Origin: Physcomitrium patens
Lineage: Eukaryota > Streptophyta > Bryopsida > Funariales > Funariaceae
NCBI RefSeq assembly: GCF_000002425.4
Contig: NC_037254.1
Coordinates: 871,976-935,975, forward strand
DNA length: 64,000 nucleotides
Direction of reading: 5' to 3'
A model generated the notes under the pieces. It ran no database searches and was not told the DNA's origin. It worked only from the letters and a program-made list of their open reading frames with translations. Every line of letters starts with the position of its first letter. The first letter of the stretch is position 1. Made by a program: the position numbers and the translations under genes. Positions 58,517 through 64,000 of this stretch are shown one piece after another.

Positions 58517-59692
58517 ATGGTGGCCCTTGTTTCCACAGCTAGTTGTATCCATAGCTGTAAATGGTCGCCGGGTGCCGCCTTTCCGCGGTTGTGTGCTCCT
58601 TCTCTCGTCTCAGGGATTTTTCACGACATGTGTAGAGTTTCTTTGTCCCACTCCTCTGCCTTCAGATCACCAAAATCGGTTTACAGTTCATGCGGTGGAA
58701 ACTTCCCTGGTGACCGTGTTTCCAAGCGACTGCACACACGGGCAAAGGTTGGAACTAGCGTGGAGGAACAGCTGAGGGAGCTACCTGGAGATGGCAAATT
58801 GAATAAGATATGGCATCTGCTACCTTCAGGGCTGCGGCTCGAGGTTCTTTCTACTGAAGCCTGCGAGAATTCTGAAAAGAAGCCACCGCTAGTATTTGTG
58901 CACGGCAGTTACCACGCCGCATGGTGTTGGGCCGTGCATTGGTTGCCCTACTTTTCGTCCCTTGGATATGATTGTTACGCGATCAGTCTTCTTGGTCAAG
59001 GTGCTAGCGATGTGCCCTCCGAGTCCGGGCCAGGGGGTACAATCCAGACTCACGCCCGTGACATCTCCCATTTCATTTCTCAACACTGTATACAGCCGCC
59101 AGTATTAGTCGGCCACTCGTTTGGAGGCCTTGTCGTGCAGTATTACCTCTCGCAACTTTCCACTGACACAATGACATCTATTAAGAGTTATGGATGGAGT
59201 GAGCCGTATCCACCCCTTGCTGGTGCAGTTTTGGCCTGTTCAGTGCCTCCAACTGGGAACACTGCGGTTGTGAAGCGATTTCTTATGTCGAGGCCGATTG
59301 CTTCAATCAAAGTGACGCTTAGCCTCGCTGCGAAGATGTTTGCTACATCTGTGTCATTGTGCCGCGAGACCTTTTTCTCGCCGAGCATGCCCGAGGGAGA
59401 TGTTGCACATTATCAAAAGTTGATGAAAGAGAGCTCAAAGGTGCCATTGTTTGACCTTCGAAATCTCAATTCGACTCTCCCTGTCCCTCCACCTGTAAAA
59501 AATTCTCCTTCCATTTTAGTGCTTGGAGCTGAAAATGACTTCATTCTCGACAAGCAAGGAATTGAAGAGACTGCGAGTTATATGGGCACGAAGGAAGTAA
59601 TTGTGCCTGGCATAGCGCATGATATAATGCTAGATATGGGATGGAGAGATGCTGCCAATGTACTCGAGTCGTGGATGCAGACCACATTGTAG
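58517..59692 (+). CDS. Alpha/beta hydrolase, probably plastid- or mitochondrion-targeted
   Basis: A single 391-aa exon. Residues 1 to about 75 are rich in Ser, Arg and Cys and poor in acids, consistent with a transit peptide; the region around 76-110 precedes the fold. The hydrolase core starts with LVFVHGSYHAAWCW (oxyanion HG at 129-130) and continues with YAISLLGQGASD. The nucleophile elbow VGHSFGG has Ser201, the acid is probably Asp341 (GAENDFIL) and the base His368 (GIAHDIMLDMGW). A lid-like insert lies between about 220 and 310. This arrangement is that of plant chloroplast-type alpha/beta hydrolases with HGSYHAAWCW; the substrate is unknown, and esterase, lipase or related activity is possible. 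The first ATG is used because the transit-like region starts there. No intron is needed. It converges with the LPP gene. Confidence 0.92.
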   Translation: MVALVSTASCIHSCKWSPGAAFPRLCAPSLVSGIFHDMCRVSLSHSSAFRSPKSVYSSCGGNFPGDRVSKRLHTRAKVGTSVEEQLRELPGDGKLNKIWHLLPSGLRLEVLSTEACENSEKKPPLVFVHGSYHAAWCWAVHWLPYFSSLGYDCYAISLLGQGASDVPSESGPGGTIQTHARDISHFISQHCIQPPVLVGHSFGGLVVQYYLSQLSTDTMTSIKSYGWSEPYPPLAGAVLACSVPPTGNTAVVKRFLMSRPIASIKVTLSLAAKMFATSVSLCRETFFSPSMPEGDVAHYQKLMKESSKVPLFDLRNLNSTLPVPPPVKNSPSILVLGAENDFILDKQGIEETASYMGTKEVIVPGIAHDIMLDMGWRDAANVLESWMQTTL

Positions 59693-61156
59693 TCGCCGTA
59701 GTCAAGTAACAGCTCAGTACCATCTACGGTGTTTGCCTGGTGCAGATCTTCATCTACATGCTGTACCTGAGGTGCGAATTACAATCCTCATTTTATTCTC
59801 AAGAATCCTATTAGTTCCAAGAATTCAAGCTCTCCAAGTCTTGATTGGCAGAAATGTAAATGTGCTCATTTCGTTCCCACAAATTTGTTGTGGCCTTTTT
59901 CTATGGTTTAAGCGGCATTACTAAGACCAGCAAGATTGCTCTTAATTACTTGGTTTGGTGTGTAGTCTCAACCAACGCCGTGTAGATAAGGTCTGATCTT
60001 AGCAGCCACTTCCGCTGGAGTGAGGGTGAGTGTACACGTGAAATCTTGTGAAAGTCACGTCGATCCATCAGTCGATGTCTTACACGGCTGTGTAATTCTG
60101 GCGAGAAGAACTGGATACATGCATGAGCCCCAGAGCTTAGGGGCCATGTTTGAACCCAATGTACACAGTGCTGGTGAGGATGGCAACACTTTTAATGCAA
60201 AGATCAGAGAGGTGTTCAAGCTAAAGAGATACAATCTATCTGTAGTGGCAATCCAGAACTAGAGGTTACTCGCAATGTAGGTTTGGAAGTTGATTGATTA
60301 TCGGCGATCTGGTAAAGGTCATTGCGGACCGTGAGCACAGGATGAATGTTGTTGAAGTATTACTGAATGCCTGGAAGAATCCTTGTAGATTTGGACAAAC
60401 AGGAGGATGTTTCGGAGCGCAGATTGATAGAGATGTCTCTTGACTGATGGCCTGTCCGAGGAAGGGTAATAAGCTGTTCATTTCACCTTTCCTATCTATC
60501 GACCATGAAAATGGATAACTTTCATTAAGATACTGTTTGTATGTTCCCTATGCAATGTTGTATCAGAAGATAAATGAGACATTTTTATGGAAACAATTTG
60601 GTCTACTTATCTGATTTAGTTGCTGAACTGGAAATCCTCACGAGGATGTATGGATAATTACGATAAATACAGCATGTCGTTTTTATGGCACTACATATTG
60701 TAAACTTACAATTTTATCTAGATGAGGGTGCAGCCTGTGTGTATCCTGTCTAAGATTATTGAGAGTTAAGTAACACAAGAAGTTTTTCTTTCTCTTTTGC
60801 AGACTCTAGCGAAGTTGCACAGTGAATGCAGTAAGTTTACCAAATTACAAATAAGTTTACAGACATAGTACGTGTGTAATGTGCCGAACATATCGTGGAC
60901 TTCAATGGTATGCTTTGAGTAATGACCTCCACTCGGCTAACTGGCAGAGACGGTCGAAGAGAAAAAGATCTCCATGCTTAGGCTTTGCTCCAAAGTTGGC
61001 CTTAAGATATATGCTCCTCCTACCTTGGGTTTGCAAGCGCGAAATCCAGGTTCGACTCAGCAGATGCTTTAACGGCTAAGAACCGTGCACTACACAGACC
61101 GCTACAACATACTCAACTCACAACGATCTCTAAGAGACGTTGCTGGAGCTTTCCTT
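59693..61156. other. Region between convergent genes: 3' UTRs, no further gene seen
   Basis: The hydrolase 3' UTR starts at 59693 and the LPP 3' UTR at 61156 going left. Short ORFs at 60020-60262 and 60879-61079 show no family signature. An intron-exon-like segment at about 60801-60831 (TTTTGCAG... ATGCAGTAAGTT) could mark a spliced 3' UTR; unproven. Confidence 0.45.
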
Positions 61157-62985
61157 TTACAACATAGGAATCTGTGATGAACCTCGCTCTAGATCATTTG
61201 TCATCTCTTTGGATGAATCTCGGTCCAATGCCTGAGACTGGCGTGCATTTGTTTGGCTAGAAGATTGGCTTGACACTGCGCGCGGCCTATGCGCATAAGG
61301 AATGCTAGCTGCGAAAACCAGCACAGGAAAACTATCGTTAGCTGACATTCCATAAGGAACTAGGCGCCTCGTAATGAAACTGAAAAGGTAGGGGAGAAGA
61401 AAGACAGAAGCTTACGGGCATCATCAAATAAACTGGGGAAGTGTTGGCGGTAGCAGAAATACGCTGAAAGAAGCCCTAAAAAAAAAAAAAAAAAAAGAAA
61501 AAAAAACTTCTCGATCAGAACTTCACGACCACTTTGATGTAAATGATCCCAGAGCACACTGTTGAGATTTCTCAAATTCTATATTTCAGATGACCAGATG
61601 TTGGTGTCTTCACTCACCGATAGCGGCACCAGTGCAAACATCAGTCCAATGATGCCAGTAGTCGTCAACCCGGGTGATGGCGACAAAGGTAGCACCGAGG
61701 ACTGGCAGAACCACGGGAAAAAGCTTCCAAGAGTGACCTCCGTGGTCGAATACGCCGAGCTTGCCAGCCAAATACATCGACAAGTACCCCAAACCTGCGA
61801 AAGACCCTGAAGATCCGCAAAACGTACAGTGATCAGAAAGATGGTCACAACAGCTCTGAAACGCACCAGACGCAGTCTCACGTGAAATCGTAACCGGGAC
61901 TGATGGCTGGAAGATTCAAGGATCGTTCGGAGCAAGGCACTCACATGAAGTGTGACCACTAGGGAAGCTCTTGTATGCTTCTTTCATGAGTGCTGGAGGT
62001 GTTCTGCAGATGACGTTCCCAATATTATCATATTGCTGCCATCACATTCACGGTACTGGCAATTGTCAGTCATATGGTTCTACAGATGTGTTCACGTCAA
62101 AGAATGCTTTCGGTTTACCATTGGGTGCTTCGAATGTCTAGTTACAAAGATCAATGTAGTAAAAAGTCTATATTCAACTTACAGCTATGGCAGTAGTACT
62201 CCCGAAGCAACGGGCGTAGAAGTGAGGGCGGGGCCGCCCAATACCAATCTTGATCGCGTCAGTAACGAGAGCAGTTAGGGCAACTGTCGTTAGAAGACCT
62301 GTCAAAGCCATTAACGTTTTCAAGGATTAGAATGTGATCGAAAACCCTTAACTCGAGGGATCGAGAATCTAAAAACCTAACAATGGCAGTTAAACACGAA
62401 ATCACTCACAAACGAGTCTGCAATTTAAATCGTAAAAAGGAAAACGCAGAAAAATGGACGAAGTTCTGGTTCACGCAGACGAAAGAACTCCAAGCCGTAC
62501 CCAGAAACGCATGATGCAAGTCGCGGACGCTTCTTCGGTGAAAGAAATGGACGAAAATGAAAAACAATGGGACTAGTAGAGCGATAGCCTATGAACAGCA
62601 AACCACTCAAATCTTAGATTCAAAGATCAATTACAGAATGTTGCAGAAGTGCAATACAGACGCAGCCAACTGACAAGGACCTCCTACCCTAAACCCTTAT
62701 CCCTGGTTGAAACTTCTCTCGAACAATCTCAGTAAGGGAGAACATGAGCACAGACATCGCGAAAGAGGACCATACCGGCACAGACTGAAATGGAATTGTG
62801 TTCGACTTGTAAGGGTACATGATGCTCGCTGTAGTAAAATTAGCAGCGCCGACATACCGTTGGAAGGGAGTAATTACTTGGCAAGCACCCCAGAGAGCAA
62901 GTAGGCCGACGATGGCAAACCAGTCCGTCAAATGGCACCTAAACAGTTTGCCGATCTTCAAATCGGGAACTGTATCCGTTTCCAT
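61157..62985 (-). CDS. Lipid phosphate phosphatase (PAP2 superfamily), seven coding exons
   Basis: Minus-strand exons 62985-62776, 62588-62501, 62298-62183, 62035-61945, 61806-61618, 61475-61416 and 61308-61157 join in frame to 301 aa plus TAA, all with GT-AG introns. The order is that of plant LPPs: DWFAIVGLLALWGA (first membrane helix), the ITPFQRYVG and YPYKSNTIPF loop, a second helix, DLHHAFLG, TDAIK. The three phosphatase motifs follow: KX6RP (K116, R123, P124), PSGH (163-166), and R-X5-H-X3-D (R214, H220, D224). Further membrane helices surround them. The C-terminal tail (253-301) is Ser/Gln-rich and hydrophilic. LPPs dephosphorylate phosphatidic acid, lysophosphatidic acid and diacylglycerol pyrophosphate at membranes. 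The motif-3 serine is threonine (T213). The poly-T tract before exon 6 is its acceptor pyrimidine tract. Confidence 0.93.
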
Positions 62986-64000
62986 CGTGCCAACGAGCTC
63001 GCCCGGTCTTCCTTGTCACCGACGAGCTGCAATCCTCTTTACATCAAAAATTACAGTATTTAGATTGCTACTCTTCATCGATAGTAATCAACTCATGACC
63101 GAGATCAATTCACCAATCTTGACGAGCGAGCGTCGAAGACAAGGAGCCAGCCGAGAGCAAACCCACAGGACTTCAACTAAGCCCTGACAGACTATGGCCA
63201 CAATAACTTCCAGGATGGTTGCAACAGCTGAGTACCCAGGCCTTTCTAGCTCTTTGCTCCATGCCTAAAACTTAGGAAATACTCGACTGCAAGAAACCGA
63301 AACGCAGACGGATACAAGGATATTTGTTACCAGCGGCGATCCTTCACAGCACTCTCTCCGAATGAGAATTGGAACCGCGACACTTGGTTGACTACATGGG
63401 TAAGGTTCTCACTGAGATGAAGAGAATGCATCGATACGGCCCCATTTACCTACTTTTCTGGAACACACTGGTGTCGTTTTGGATGTTGTGTTGCGAGATA
63501 AAAATTAAAACTGACACAATAGAAAGGGGTTCGAAGTAATTCAGGACGCATTAGCAGCGGTATTCAGGCAGAGGATGGATACTGAACGAACATATTCGGT
63601 GTCCTTCTTACGGACTGTGCTTTTAAACTGACCACTGGTGCTATTTTAAAAGGATTGGGGAGGAAAGAAAGTCGATAAAGGAGAAGTCTAGCACTCACTG
63701 TGCAAGTATTTGCTTCTGAAACGGAAAAAGAATAACTCGGGCATCCTTTGAAAACAAAAATAGTTTACGAAGAAGAAGCTATAACAACCACAACCCACAC
63801 CGGGTTCTTCCGGCAAAAATCGAAGCCATTTAAATACCCGTTCGAATACTGCAACAAGATAGAGATCGCAATTGACGGGGAGCTGGAGAGAGAGAGAGAG
63901 GGGGAGAGAGCGAGGGCATGAGAGATTACGACGTGTGTACGAAGGAGACTCCAATATGTTTCAGCCTGTTCTTTGTTTCAGAATGAGAAAACAAACAGCA
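62986..64000 (-). other. 5' UTR and promoter region of the LPP gene
   Basis: On the minus strand a good acceptor (GATTGCAG at about 63030) lies some 45 bases before the ATG, so the 5' UTR is probably spliced. A CT-rich stretch (63886-63906, a GA repeat on the plus strand) is a likely start-proximal element. A minus-strand ORF at 63688-63954 has no family features and could be leader sequence. Confidence 0.4.

Noticed and set aside
61030-61065. GGTTCGACTC, resembling a tRNA B box
   Set aside because: The flanks cannot form a T-stem or an acceptor stem.
62689-62775. Continuation of LPP exon 1 (VWSSFAMSVLMFSLTEIVREKFQ...)
   Set aside because: It reads through a good GTATGG donor. Splicing at 62776 joins to the exon with DLHHAFLG and restores the family alignment.

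Overview
The window looks like nuclear DNA of a land plant, most likely a bryophyte and perhaps a moss. The reasons are two plant-type intron-containing genes, a plastid-type alpha/beta hydrolase, plant Ty3/gypsy and Ty1/copia elements with plant-style tRNA primer sites, and a sharp contrast between extremely AT-rich decayed repeats and a compact gene block of balanced composition. The species cannot be named from the sequence alone.

Positions 1 to about 52,560 are a nest of dead transposons. They include: a gag relic and a long LTR (1-2579); a 3'-truncated gypsy element of family A (3255-7246, minus strand); unassigned AT-rich DNA with two tandem arrays (7.2-11.8 kb); a Pogo/Tigger-type DNA transposase relic (11.9-13.4 kb); a solo LTR (about 14.6-15.1 kb); and 6 kb with nothing recognisable. 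A second family-A element (21.1-26.0 kb, minus) is interrupted by a solo family-A LTR with a perfect target duplication and by a solo family-B LTR. Next come a complete but decayed copia element (27,496-32,475, minus), an orphan family-A LTR (33.1-33.6 kb), a second gypsy family with both LTRs and an extra coiled-coil ORF (34,710-42,459, minus), and a plus-strand family-A element (44,308-51,397) that landed inside, and split, an older minus-strand solo LTR. Every TE reading frame is broken, and many changes have the G-to-A or C-to-T character expected from deamination of methylated cytosine.

From about 52.6 kb to the right edge lies a gene block. A GC-rich, apparently bidirectional promoter (about 53.3 kb) faces a poorly supported minus-strand ORF on one side and a Di19-type zinc-finger gene on the other (CDS 54,915-56,681, five exons, 225 aa). 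The Di19 gene has a U12-type intron with an unusual 3' end and a neighbouring GC-AG intron. Next are an intronless alpha/beta hydrolase with an organelle-targeting-like N terminus (58,517-59,692, plus) and, converging on it, a seven-exon lipid phosphate phosphatase of the PAP2 family (61,157-62,985, minus, 301 aa). These genes are neighbours rather than an operon. Di19 proteins are nuclear stress-response regulators, and LPPs dephosphorylate phosphatidic acid, a stress lipid signal. A shared stress theme is therefore possible, but it is inference only.
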